From: Mantis religiosa
Lineage: Eukaryota; Arthropoda; Insecta; Mantodea; Mantidae
Length of the DNA: 64,000 nucleotides
Reading direction: 5' to 3'
NCBI GenBank assembly: GCA_030765055.1
Contig: CM060947.1
Location: 56,242,891-56,306,890 of the forward strand
Shown: one piece after another, positions 21,735-33,543 of the stretch
How positions within the stretch are numbered: the first letter of the stretch is position 1
How the letters are laid out: every line of letters starts with the position of its first letter
The notes under the pieces: generated by a model
Seen by the model: only the letters and a program-made list of their open reading frames with translations
Told to the model about the DNA's origin: nothing
Databases searched by the model: none
Program-made: the position numbers and the translations under genes

Positions 21735-21826
21735 ATTCATTCATATCCTAATGATGGAGGTGATGTACGCTTCCGAAACTGGGTTTCTAATAGTCTTTTT
21801 ACCTGGTTTGTATCCCGAGAATGCCA
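21735..21826 (+). repeat. Retroelement-like repeat P, copy 2
   Basis: ATTCATTCATATCCTAATGA, GGTGATGTACGCTTCCGAAA and CTGGTTTGTATCCCGAG match copy 1 (20160-20262, opposite strand) over about 90 bases, by eye around 80 percent identical. Confidence 0.45.
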
Positions 21827-23689
21827 GGAAAGTTTCAGGTCTTATTTTAACATAAAACATTGTTCAAATTGTTGGAAATTTATTAGTTATCTTCCAGACA
21901 AAGTAAACATACTTTTGAAAGCAGATAAGAAATATACATCCATTAAAATCGTGTCTCTAGGTATAACTTTTACATAACGGCTTTCTGAGAGACTGAGAAA
22001 GCAGGCAGGATGTGTGGGATGGCAAACCTGATGGTCAACAAGTTTCATGAGAAACTTTACATCAAATCTGGGCACAGAGGGAAGGCGAACTTGTGTCCCC
22101 GAGTTAAGGCCATGAACAAACCAAAAGCCAAAAAAAGAGGAAGCCAGGGAAGTGTGTGACAAGACTGGACGAGTAGAAGCCGCTTTTCTCTGTTGTGTAC
22201 ACAGAGCTAGTGTTTTTTCTTCTGTAAAAAGAGACCAACATTTAGAAACAACGACTATTGTTTCCAGCGGTTGAATAAATGATGCAACAGATGTCTCCAG
22301 TGTTTGCTAATTAACGACTGGACACAGTGGAAATATAATAAGGGTTTAAATATAACAAGGGATGTATGTGGATAGAGGTATTTTCTTGCTGTTAGAAGGA
22401 GGGGTTGTACATTTTATAACTGTTTATAAGTTTTAATTCTACTGCAATACAGCGTTCTCAGACCAAAACAAGAAAGATTTCAAATCAACTAATTAATGCC
22501 TTGGATGTAACATTTACTCAAATGTTCAACACAAAAACGCTCTCCCACTTCTAATTACAGTTAATTAAAACAATCACCATTTACTATTTTCACAAAACTT
22601 TTTGTAGGTAACGCTTTTTATTACAATATAAAGTTTATCAAATTTTTATTAAAATATCAATTTTATTACAAACAAAATGCAAATCTTTAATTTTCTGAGA
22701 ATAACTTTTAAGATTTCTTTTTGGAATGACTTTTGTATCTATGCTAAATCGTAAGAGGTGTACAAAATTGTTACTATACAAAAATCTAAATTTGTTAAGG
22801 CACACAATTTAGTTTAAATAACGTTATTTATATATGTTTTGTCGTTAATGATTGTTACGACATTCTTTGTTATTGGTTTCAAATTTCAAATATTTAATAC
22901 TTTTGCAAGTAAGAGGTCAGTATTATTTTTCTCACAGTTATGTAAAGAGGATGGAATTTAAATGTTTTCACATAGCATTCCGAGTTTTAAGAACCTAAAA
23001 ATATTTTTAGCAAGTAGAATTCTCGTTATGACTGCAGCTAAATGTATAATTAAGTTAACAGAAAGTATACAGAAGAATAAGTTTCTGTAATAATATTTTC
23101 TGAAAAATGAGTTGAAAAAGTCATGTGAATGCAACACAAGTTCTTTCATAGATATGGACGATCCAAGGCGTATCGTAGTAAAAGCAGCTCCCCGGTTACA
23201 ACGCCTGTCACTTACAGCACCAAGTGCCCGCAACACATCCCTGTAAGGCAAGTTGCCTGTACTGCACGGCTACTTCCACTCGCATACTGTATTTAGCACG
23301 GACCTTACACTAACGTCTCAAACGTCTGTTTGTCCACCAATATTTCTGCTTCTGTCGGGTTTTTTAACATCGTGATTGTAGCTACTAATTTAGGTACCTT
23401 TTGCGTTTTAAAACTGTTTTTTTATTGAAACAAATACCATAATTTATAAATATATCTGTGGCATGGAGGATTATTAATAGGTACCAAAATAAGAGGATTT
23501 CTGTTAGTAAATCCTTTATTCTCTCAATAAACCAAGATACCAACTTAACAAATACAAAAAACACTTCATTTTACAAGTCCATAATAGCCATAGAATAACA
23601 ACTATACAATAACACTAAAACGCTCTCTAGTGGCAGCATAAAGAGATTCAGTACTACCCGTTCTTTCATAAATGGGGCGACAGCGTCCA
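21827..23689. other. No gene recognised
   Basis: A minus frame at 22958-23251 and one at 21887-22162 show no known motif. Around 23636-23700 a short block reappears at 24083-24160 (see findings). Confidence 0.35.
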
Positions 23690-24134
23690 TTACGATTCCG
23701 CGACGTCCTTCTCAACTTGGTCTATCTCGAGGGGGATGACCAGCTACTGATTCTTGAGCTATCTGGTTGACGAACAATGAGGGTTCTGGTCCATCCTTCT
23801 CTTCCTAGAAGTAGCTCCACAATTCACGTTCTTTTCCACACATGGCGCGGTCTGTAATCATCGTGAAGGAGGACATCTCCGACTTTGGGTGAGCTCCCTT
23901 GATGGTACAGTCCTTTCACCTCATGGTAATTTCTTAACTGCAGCAAGCACAATAGTATATTTGCTTCCAGAAGTTTTGAATAGCTCTCTGCCTAATTTGA
24001 ACTTCTGAAATCAATTTCCCCCCTATGAGGGGTTCTTCTTCATGTGGAATGACTGTTAATTTCCGTCCTACAAGGAAAATCAGCATAAAGATATCCAGTA
24101 CTTCCCGTTCTATCGTAGGATGGGACGACAGCAT
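23690..24134 (-). pseudogene. BEL/Pao-type retrotransposon, integrase tail (DUF5641-like) remnant
   Basis: Reading the minus strand with one or two frame changes gives FLVGRKLTVIP-like, then RQRAIQNFWKQ, EVKGLYHQGSSPKVGDVLL, DDYRPRHVWK and REGWTRTLIVRQP-like segments. This order is the C-terminal domain that follows the integrase core in BEL/Pao polyproteins (DUF5641), whose role is probably chromatin or DNA contact during integration. Only this tail is present. The protease, RT, RNase H and catalytic integrase residues are missing, and stops break the frame near 23955 and 23830. It is an old fragment, with no LTR recognised beside it. Confidence 0.6.
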
Positions 24135-25479
24135 CCACTACGATTCCTGGACAATGTCTGCTATCGTTAGACCCAATGTGGCCATTTACCAATAATGTAT
24201 AGCAAATATTGTATTGTATTGTATTGTAAGCAAATATTGTACTTGGAATGAATGACCAAGTGACGGCGCTTGATGGATTAAGAAGGGAAGGTTCCTTCTT
24301 GGTGATTTTGAGACAGCTGGGGCTCCCTTCCTGGACGTATGTCTCAGACTAAAGGCCCCGAGTAGTGAAGGGACGCAGAATGTGCTCCATCTAGAATTGT
24401 CAATGCTCCTGTCCTTGCTAGCCCACATCCTCATCCGGATCTGAACCCCCTTTTTTCTCACCGTCATCCCTTCCTCCAAGGGTTCACATCAGCGCTCCGG
24501 TTTCTAGAGGCACATCCTTCTGCCTTACTCTTCCTGGAACATTTTCTCCTCGTTTACAACCAAAGGTGGCCATCAGTGACAAATGAACTAATTTATCACC
24601 TATGACCTTCGATGATGTTGAATATGACAAACTCTATCTGCTATTTCATGGCCACAGTTCTGTGAATAAATCAGAACTTAGACACACAGGGCCAAACGTG
24701 CCCCTATATGTATGAACTGAATCCCATAGAACCACCTTGGCTCAATGTGAAATTAATAATTTAATAAAGAAAAATACTATTCACTATGAAGTAACGCTTG
24801 AAGTATAGAAAAGGTAGAAAATGATTACTGGCAGAATGAACGATATAATGGAAAACATTTACCGAAGTAAATATTTCTCATTTTCCTCTTCATTCTCCAG
24901 TGATTGTGCAGCTAGCCACAGTGTTTGAGGTGAACCTATCTTGTTTATAACTTACATATGGTGCATCACATTTAATAACCATTAGTTTTCGGGTCCATTC
25001 ATCGCTTCAATCCAAGTAGAATGCACGCTCCATAAGTTCAACTGCGGTGAGAATAGTTTGAACAGCAAGCCGAGGGTGACTTCGCGGTGTAGGTGGAGTG
25101 ACAGAGCATACGTATAGCCCATTTTATAATTAGACAGACATCGCAACTAAGGTTACACAGCAGTAGAGCGAAACCAGTTTCTATCATGTGGTTACTCCAC
25201 GTAGGGAGGATATTCTGATATCTCCGATTGGTAAAGTTAAGAGTCAATTCCTACCGGATGGAAGCAGAATGTAACCAGATCTTCTTTCATTGGCTAGAGT
25301 AGACCGTTGCTACCCAACTTCCATACTATTGGAATCGATTTAATCTGAGTTTAGCCAAGCAGAGATATCACAATAACTTCCCTATAGAGTAATTCATGTG
25401 ACAGGAGCTCGGTTCTGCGTTGATAATACTCCAGCATTTCAGTGGTTATTCCCATAAAATTTAAGATGCATTTCATTAT
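24135..25479. other. No gene recognised
   Basis: A short (TATTG)n run is at 24211-24230. A minus frame at 24186-24479 has no motif. The rest is non-descript. Confidence 0.35.
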
Positions 25480-25810
25480 TCAGAATCACAGCTTAAACAT
25501 ATAATATTTTAACCATTTTTGGGAAAATCACAATTCAAAAAAAAAAAAAAAAAAAAAAAAGTGTTTCCATGCAAAGAGTAGTTTGGGATGGGGGAAAATT
25601 TTCTTGAAATTATTCGTTCGCGTCTTTGAAAGAGCTTAACTTAAATACCAAGTTCAGGATTTAACCATGAGTTCACAGGAAGGCGCACGCACGCACACTA
25701 CCTTTTTCACGGAGGCTCAAAACATGTATTTCCGGCGAAATCTTGGTATCGAATTTTTGGGTAGTAGAGAAAGTACACATTTTGGTTTCAATTCAAGTGA
25801 GATGAAGTAG
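25480..25810 (+). repeat. Repeat R, copy 5 (distal half)
   Basis: After a 24-base A run (25537-25560) come AGTAGTTTGGGATGGGGG, CGTTCGCGTCTTTGAAAG, AAATACCAAGTTCAGG, the short CGCACGCACGCACAC run and GGAGGCTCAAAACATGTAT. The 5' half is reduced to AAACATATAATATTTTAACC. Confidence 0.65.
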
Positions 25811-27260
25811 ATCAGTTATTCATGCTGTGAATCTGGTAAGACATACTTGACAGCAATTTAGCTACTTCTCTGATTGATTCTAACCTTTAGGCTGTAAACA
25901 CACTATACGTCCATCCTCTAAGGAGAATACTGGAATCTAGTAAGGATTCTGTTCCCCGACTGCTATCAAAAAAGTTGGACACACTATAGATTTATTATTA
26001 AAAATGAAGTAATACACTAATTCGCAATCGAAATACTCATAGCTCTAAATCAATCCGGATGAATATTTCTTTGACCTTTTAATCTTTTATATGATGTATA
26101 AAGGTTTGTGAAAATAATAGGAACACCTGCTGAAATGCAAGATATACAGCTAATGAGTTTTTATTGAAAATGCTCATAAAGCTATTTTTCATCATTTAAG
26201 GGCAGTGTAATATGAACTTTTTTTTTTCTTATCAGATATTCTCTCTGCATGCTATCCGTTTTTAATTAGCGGTGTCTTAGGGATATGCGCATTTAATAAA
26301 ATGGACGAGTCCACCTACGATTTCGGTCTGCTATTTGGCAAATACGTAGTTCGTCCATTCAAAATGTTTTATGCGTATTATATATTACACTTCAATAGGA
26401 AAATCACCAGAGATTATCAACGTTCGAATGTTTCCTAATGAAACTTATTACATGCGGATTATTGAATGTAAGATTTAAACAAATGCTAGGGAGCAGATAT
26501 ATAATTGCAATAAATAGCTTCCACATATTAAAATCAATGTATAATGCAAGAAGCACTAATTGCAATTTTGTCACTGAATAAGAAGATATTAGTGAGACAA
26601 ATTAAATTTTGAGGAAAACCAACAGTTAAACAAAGATTAGCTAAGGCAATTACGGATTTCAGTGAACTCAGCCGACAAGAAAAACATCAGTGAAAGGTCC
26701 GTGCAATCAGAACAGTCTTCAGCAGTCATAAAAATAAGTGTGGCAGTTCTGAAAATTTGAAAAGGAAAATAATTCTCAGAGGCTACCAAATCAAAGAGTA
26801 AATGTTATATTTCATATCCGAAAGGTTAGGCAACGAATAGTTAAGGAAATTTAGTGGGATAGACACGAGATCGATAAAAGAGCGCGCAACTCTAAAATTT
26901 GTCTTTCGTATCTTACAGTTCTACTACCTTTTATATTACAGAGGTCTTTTACTTACAAGCGAACTAACACTATGCTCATACCTGTATTTGCTTGAGAGTT
27001 TGATGAAAACTCTGCTATATGTGGGACCTGTGTGACAAAAATCGGGTACCGAGTATAGCTGGAAGTACCCGAAAATGAGTCCAGAATACGTAGGGACATA
27101 ACACAGCATTATACGGGAGAGATTGTTTACCCCTGACGGGCCACGGCCTGCACATGGAACACGTAAGGAGGGCCGTCTATAATCTGTTTCAACCTATTGT
27201 GATCCTGCTGTAAACATCTGGGCGATGTTTAATACCTTTTCGCTTTTTAAGAAAGCTGTG
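25811..27260. other. No gene recognised
   Basis: Mostly AT-rich. No frame longer than about 60 codons and no match to the repeats seen elsewhere in the window. Confidence 0.4.
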
Positions 27261-27537
27261 CTTTTTTTTTGTTCCATTTATACCCCGCCTTTAACTGCAA
27301 TGGTCATATCGGCGGCCGTTCTCCTTTGGAACATAACGAAGGAGTTAACTCGTATTCGTTAGGTTTTAATCATTTGATCACGCACACATTTGCACTCTCA
27401 TTCATACTTCCAGACCCTGAGGAAGATGGGGAATTACCTTGATCGGAGAAAAGTCCTCACACCCACCGCGGGAATCGAACCCGGGAACCGTAGCACGGCA
27501 GGTAGGTGTTCTACCGACTGAGCTACGGGGCCAGCCG
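27261..27537 (-). mobile_element. SINE family 4 (tRNA-headed)
   Basis: The minus strand begins GGCTGGCCCCGTAGCTCAGT, then GGTAGAACACCTACC and B box CCGGGTTCGATTCCCG. The body carries CATTCATATTTCC-like sequence near GAATGAGAGTGC, and the element ends at a T run at 27261-27270 on the plus strand. The sister copy is 61969-62212. The head strongly resembles a real tRNA, but the sequence runs on into a SINE body with no 3' end processing context. Confidence 0.85.
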
Positions 27538-27720
27538 ATTTTCTTGTTTATCACGATGTCATGAAATCTCAAGGCCAGCATATAACGCCTCGTTAATATT
27601 ATCTTAGGAAATGCGTAGGGAGGACACCCTACCTCTTCGAAACACTGTGATCCACCCACTCACACGTTTAGGCGTTTTTATTTTATAGCAGAATCATGGC
27701 GCGAAGAGAACAAATCATAT

Positions 27721-27990
27721 TGACGCTATTGTGCATGCGTGGATAAAAATGCCAACTTAAGGTAAGTGAAATCCGTTAGTTTGGTGTTTAGCTTTATATT
27801 ATAACTCGCAAGAGCGCTTGGTTATATAGCCGTTGGATATTCCGAGAGTTTTAGAAAGTTCTAGATAGAGAAACTTCCAGAAGATCCTTGCTATGTAGTT
27901 GTATAGCTTTTCTGATGTTTACACTGTTGCAGCGTACTGCTGAACAGTTTAATGTTCTCGATTGCTCTTTAACCTTGGACCATAGTCACA
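27721..27990 (+). mobile_element. Possible short solo LTR
   Basis: It is flanked by ATAT on both sides (27717-27720, 27991-27994), begins TGACGC and ends CATAGTCACA, like the other LTRs here. A TATA-like GGTTATATAGC is near 27830. It is only 270 bp and its interior does not align with its sisters, so it could be coincidence in AT-rich DNA. Confidence 0.4.
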
Positions 27991-29096
27991 ATATTCTAGT
28001 AGTTTATGAATTGAAATGAGATATCTTAATTCAAAAACCATATATTAGAAAATATTCTGCTTTTCAACTGTAAAATAATTATAAAATAAGTTTAAATGTT
28101 TTAAGATTACGCTACTTAGAGAAACACACAGAAATTATCGGTCTTTATATCAATTTAGATAAAGTGGAGGATTCACTATAAAATATGAAAGCATTACACA
28201 AGGGAATAACAATTTGGGATAAATTAAATTAATTCAGCAGCATTGGAGTATGCAGATAATGCAAATAAGTATTTTTCTCGAATATCCTGGACTAGACCAC
28301 ATAACGACTTTACAGAACAAAACTTTTTGACAGCTTGCTAGGTTCTTGGTTGTCTTTTTATCGCTTACTAGCTCAGAAAAGTCATTCCTGGAAGGAAGAA
28401 GGGTATTAAAGCGCTAAGCAAACGAGGTGTAACCAACTTGAGCCCATAAAAAGGACAAGAGACGTGTTTTGGGGCACTTTTTGTCGCATCGTTGCCTTCT
28501 TTTTTTATCTCATTTTCTGCGCTTTGTGCTTGCAGCCTGTTTACAGAATACCACAGCGTGTGTTAAAGAATGGGCGTCATTTTGGTATCACCATAGAATA
28601 TAGGTCAATAGCACCTTAAACCTTCCGTGAGCAGCCTTCGAGATATAAACACGTGAACAAAACCACTCCATTACGTGACCCACAAAATAATATATTCCGT
28701 CTTTTAGAAATGAAATTACGTGTTAAATAAGCACTAGTAGATTTTGAAACCCGTTACGCCCCATATTCTTTATGACATTATTGTACAATTTAGAAGAGAG
28801 AATGCTCCTATTTAACGTAATTCCTAATAACGTGTTAAAAATCCCATAATATTTATACAAAACATGGTGGAACTTATGACTTCCTTAATCTCTCTGTGAC
28901 AATCTTCCAGTGATACGTGATACAGTCTTCGCTAATACATTGCGTACAAAGTAACCTTTAGGGTTACTAATCCTCGGTGTGAATGATAGGGTTATGTTTT
29001 GACAGTAACATTTAAACTTTTGGACCCTATCTTTGGTTCCGTGGTTATTTAAGTTAACACATAATACAGAATGCCTTAACGAATACCAAGAGATAA
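27991..29096. other. No gene recognised
   Basis: AT-rich sequence without a supported frame or a repeat shared with other parts of the window. Confidence 0.4.
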
Positions 29097-29342
29097 AATG
29101 AAATGTGTAGTGTTTCACGCCCGCTTTTACTACATACGGCACCGCAGGCGGTGACTGATGATACATGAGATGAAGATGGAGCACCGGTGGAATGAGTTGG
29201 CGGGGGAAACCGGAGGTCCCGGAGAAAACCGCCCCAGCGCCGTGTTATCCACCACAAAGCTCACTTTGCGGTCACCTGGGATCGAACCCGGGCCGTCTTG
29301 GTGAGAGCCAAGCGGTCTAACCACTGAGCCACGGCGCGGCCC
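29097..29342 (-). mobile_element. SINE family 3
   Basis: Close to the copy at 8556-8800: minus-strand head GGGCCGCGCCGTGGCTCAGT, B box GGGTTCGATCCCAGG, and tail TGAAACACTACACATTTC. Mismatches are few by eye, so this is probably one of the younger copies. Confidence 0.9.
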
Positions 29343-30474
29343 TCCGCATTCTCAGGCCATCAAGTAAAAGATACAGTCTGGGACCATTGACAAGTATATT
29401 ATTCTCGGTTAATATAAAATACCGTTTCATAGATTTCTAATATTTGAAATTTCCTATTTATATAATTATTTATAATCTTCGCTAAAGTTAAAGACATATG
29501 GAGGTGGGCTATACTGCAGACTACAGCGAATCCTAAGCTTCCCCTCCTACCAGCGTTGCCGAGTGTGGTACACGCATCTCATGCACCTGAACTGAGACAT
29601 TTATATTCACTAATGACGCTCGGATAAAGGTTCGAAAAATGACAGATGCCAAACTCATAATAAGAGAGAATTTTATTCTCTGATCATGACCGTACAAATA
29701 TCTTGTCTCCACGATACTTAGAACACCAACGATGCACTTTTATCTTCAAATGGTTATGGTTACCCAACATCCATATATTCATCACAGATAAACCTGGAAA
29801 ACAACACCACTCTTTCCTCACAATATCTCAAGCATAAATAAATAATGCACATACTATGAAAACAGAACTCACGCAATTTGAAACAGAATTCATTTTCGGT
29901 TATTTTCTCATTAGAGGCGTGTTATTTTCTTAAAGTCAATGGCATCGGTAAGTCGTGCGTTGAATTCGAGCTGTAAATGTTGTTAGTATTACATTAAATT
30001 ATTATTATACACATATCTTTATTCCAGAGTTTGTGGCTTTCTAAGGGCAGAAAAATTATATTTAATATGAACAAGTTTTTACAAAAGCTCACCAATCCAG
30101 GATATAGTAGATTTTTAAAAATCTGTAACCTTGCGGTGTAAGGTATATAGTGTGCACACAGTGTCACGAATTTGTAGTGAAGCAGCTTCATCCTTAGAAA
30201 AAGGGAGCGTGCCTGTATTTCAATCTCTGGTAAAGACCCACGGAGTTGGAAAGCGAGTTACTGGACTGGAAACAGCGCTTGCTGTTCCTCTGCTTTGACA
30301 TGTGTCAAGGTATGATTTTAATGGTTTAGGAATATTTAATGTGTTGTTTAGTTACGGGAAGAATAGCCAAAACCTTTGCTGGCGGGTAAAACTGCTCTTA
30401 CGTACAGAACCTCTGTGGTACACGTACTACACTTGGCAACAGCGCTCCGCTTGAGCATCGGCCAACGATCATAT
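29343..30474. other. No gene recognised
   Basis: Nothing beyond scattered short frames. A poorly supported minus frame spans 29994-30191. Confidence 0.4.
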
Positions 30475-30974
30475 TGTCACCTGAACATCGGAATTCCTGA
30501 GAGAACCAGCAGCTGGCAGGTAGGTACCAGACGGGAATCATTCAGCCACGCCTACCCATTTATCTGTGTAGCGCTAACTGAGCGGGATGGTTGGAAAAGC
30601 ATCACTAGCCGCCTCTTTCCCCTCCCCCTGATGTTTGGAACAGTAGGAATATTTCATCTAACCCGGAACCACCTAGATAGGTCAGTAGGTCTTACATAAG
30701 CGACGCGCCGGGCTGGAGAGAGTTCAGCTCTTGGCGAGCATCCGTGAGGAGCGCCGTGCTAGTGAACGGACTGGAAGACTGTACGTGTATCAGATGAGTT
30801 GTACGTGATTGTGAGTGTATAGTGGACCTGTGACAGACGAACTGGCGAATTGAAATTGTGTGCGCTACGTAATTCTGTGTAATCAGCAAGTGTTCCAATT
30901 GTAATTCGGTGGAAACAAGAACATTTTGAGTTTGTGCAAATGGACTTTTAATTTCACGAACCCACAAAGTCACA
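30475..30974 (+). mobile_element. Solo LTR with ATAT target duplication
   Basis: Exactly 500 bp, TGTCACCTGAAC to ACAAAGTCACA, flanked by ATAT at 30471-30474 and 30975-30978. The last 35 bases are nearly identical to those of the other three LTRs of this group. TG...CA ends with a 4-bp AT-rich duplication are typical of Gypsy-type elements with ATAT target preference. Neither gag-pol nor a partner LTR is present, so recombination between LTRs probably removed the interior. Confidence 0.85.
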
Positions 30975-31534
30975 ATATGCTTTTAACTTTTGCGAGCGGT
31001 ATAGCAAGTCTATTAACACTACAAGTACACAGGAAGTAAAAGGAAATCTTTCCACAACACAATAAAATTGCAAATCAAATCTTCTTCATATTCACACAAA
31101 ATGGACTTGGGTATAAAATCTATATCGTTAGTGCATATTTTGCTTTTTTCATTCTACACCTTACTATGGTTGTTTTAAAGAGTAATTTTATGTTAATTTT
31201 TGAGTGTTTACTTATGTGATCAGTTATGCCAATAGAAATGAAATTTACGCTCACAATACCAGAGGTGGCTCACATATAGTGTGTAAATCTTTAAACAATA
31301 TATTCAAGTTACTGAATTAAAACTGTTTCAACAGTTCGTATAATAGTGTAAAAACATTGATATTGTGTTTAGACACATACGTTTTTATATTATCGATAAA
31401 CTTTATTGTATCCAAATACATTATGGTACTTATAGTTGTGAGAAAGAGTAATGTTACATCACTTGAAAGCGTGTGTTAGGATGCTGTTCAATAACAGTCC
31501 TACAACAGTTACATTTAAATAATAACAAACATAG
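30975..31534. other. No feature recognised
   Basis: AT-rich spacer between two solo LTRs. Confidence 0.5.
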
Positions 31535-32061
31535 TGTCACGGCAACAGGCATAAAAGTTTCGGTACAAATAAGAAAACAGTCGGCGGATATAGTTTCATG
31601 GTAATAATGAGCCTTGCTAAGCAGTTAATGATAGCGCGACTATTGTAAGCAAGCGCCGGCCGGCAGCGATAACTGAGGTAAAGGACTTGCCGGCAAAGAT
31701 TAAGTTATGCTTCTGGAATGTGATAGAATATTTGGTTTCTTTATTCTTCCGGAAATTTCTGGACCGATAGAGATTGTTCGGGTTCTGGTTTATTTTAGAA
31801 CAATCTAGAATTACGAATTAGGTATTTAAGGACGTGACGGTTCGCAAAGTTAGTTGTAAACACAGTGAGTTAGTTGTGTAACAAGAGTGTTGTTGTAAAG
31901 AGAGCTGAACTGGACGCTGTTATCATCGACCTTGGAAGATTGTGTTGTTATGTGATGTAATGTTGTTACGTGAGAATTGAACAGTGTATCTCTACGTAAA
32001 TAAAGAACATTTAGAATTTCGGCAAAGTGGACTTTTAATTCTACGAACCCACAAAGTCACA
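31535..32061 (+). mobile_element. Solo LTR, invaded at its right edge
   Basis: TGTCACGGCAAC to ACAAAGTCACA, 527 bp, with AAATAAAGAACA as polyadenylation signal near 31998. The left flank is ATAG and the right flank ATAT. A Tc1-like element begins five bases later, having used the TA inside the right-hand ATAT. Confidence 0.8.
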
Positions 32062-32066
32062 ATATA

Positions 32067-33489
32067 CACTCCTGGAAATGGAAATAAGAACATATTGACG
32101 CCGGTGTGTCAGACCCACCATACTTGCTCCGGATACTGCGAGAGGGCTGTACAAGAAATGATCACACGCACGGCACAGCGGACACACCAGGAACCGCGGT
32201 GTTCGCCGTCGAATGGCGCTAGATGCGCAGCGTTTGGGCACCACCGCCGTCAGTGTCAGCCAGTTTGCCGTCGCATACGGAGCTCCATCTCAGTCTTTAA
32301 CACTGGTAGCATGCCGCGTCAGCGTGGACGTGAACCCTATGTGCAGTTGACGGACTTTGAGCGAGGGCGTATAGTGGGCATGCGGGAGGCCGGGTGGACG
32401 TACCGCCGAATTGCTCAACACGTGGGGCGTAAGGTCTCCACAGTACATCGATGTTGTCGCCAGTGGTCGGCGGAAGGTGCACGTGCCCGTCGACCTGGGA
32501 CCGGACCGCAGCGACGCACGGATGCACGCCAAGACCGTCGGATCCTACGCCGTGCCTTTGGGTACCGCACCGCCACTTCTCAGCAAATTAGGGACACTGT
32601 TGCTCCTGGGGTATCGGCGAGGACCATTCGCAACCGTCTCCATGAAGCTGGGCTACGATCCCGCGCACCGTTAGGCCGTCTTCCGCTCACGCCCCAACAT
32701 CGTGCAGCCCGCCTCCAGTGGTGTCGCGAAAGACTTGAATGGAGGGACGAATGGAGATGTGTAGTCTTCAGCGATGAGAGTCGCTTCTGCCTTGGTGCCA
32801 ATGATGGTCGTATGCGTGTTTGGCACCGTGCAGGTGAGCGCCACAATCAGGACTGCATATGACCGAGGCATACAGGGCCAACACCTGGCATCATGGTGTG
32901 GGGAGCGATCTCCTGCACTGGCCGTACACCTCTGGTGATCGTCGAGGGGACACTGAATAGTGCACGGTACATCCAAACCGTCATCGAACCCATCGTTCTA
33001 CCATTCCTAGACCGGCAAGGGAACTTGCTGTTCCAACAGGACAATATACGTCTGCATGTATCCCGTGCCACCCAACTTGCTCTAGAAGGTGTAAGTCAAC
33101 TACCCTGGCCAGCAAGATCTCCGGAACTGTCCCTTCATTGAGCATGTTTGGGACTGGATGAAACGTTGTCTCACGCGGTCTGCACGTCCAGCACGAACGC
33201 TGGTCCAACTGAGGCGCCAGCTGGAAATGGCATGGCAAGCCGTTCCACAGGACTACATCCAGGATCTCTATGATAGTCTCCACGGGAGAATAGCAGCCTG
33301 CATTGCTGCGAAAGATGGATATACACGGTACTAGTGCCGACATTGTGCATGCTCTGTTGCCTGTGTCTGTGTGCCTATGGTTCTGTTAGTGTGATCATGT
33401 GATGTATCTGACCCCAGGAATGTGCCAGTAAAGTTTCCCCTTCCTGGGACAATGAATTCACGGTGTTCTTATTTCCATTTCCAGGAGTG
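32067..33489 (+). mobile_element. Tc1-like DNA transposon, nearly full length
   Basis: The ends CACTCCTGGAAATGGAAATA and the mirror TATTTCCATTTCCAGGAGTG are inverted repeats of about 27 bp with one short mismatch tract, flanked by TA (32065-32066, 33490-33491). Length is 1423 bp, right for an autonomous Tc1/mariner element. GC content is far above the surroundings, which fits recent arrival, possibly by horizontal transfer. Confidence 0.95.
32311..33334 (+). pseudogene. Tc1-like transposase, broken in at least two places
   Basis: Start chosen at the ATG at 32311 (MPRQRGREPYVQLTDFERGR), just before the first helix-turn-helix. That first domain contains AGWTYRRIAQHVG, and a GRPR-like hinge (ARARRPGTGPQR) follows. 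A second HTH contains SARTIRNRLHEAGLRSR. The catalytic DDE domain has the first Asp in VFSDESRFC, the second in LLFQQDNIRLH, and a Glu in IEHVWDW. Near 32860 CGA has become TGA after NQDCI, so an in-frame stop ends the first open frame. Near 33134 a one-base loss separates PELS from IEHVWD. The reading ends with a stop at 33334. The protein would cut and paste its own element through the inverted repeats, but with these lesions it cannot be made whole. Spacing from the second Asp to Glu is about 32 residues by my count, shorter than the usual 34. Confidence 0.92.
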
Positions 33490-33543
33490 TATTATAATCA
33501 CAAAACAAAAAGCCACTTTATGATACATACAAAACACATGTCA

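Noticed and set aside
27402..27659. Open frame over the family 4 SINE
   Set aside because: The readable part (RSSVGRTPTCR) is the SINE head translated; there is no independent support.
32041..33343. Several minus-strand open frames of 67-120 codons under the Tc1-like gene
   Set aside because: They are antisense shadows of the GC-rich transposase.
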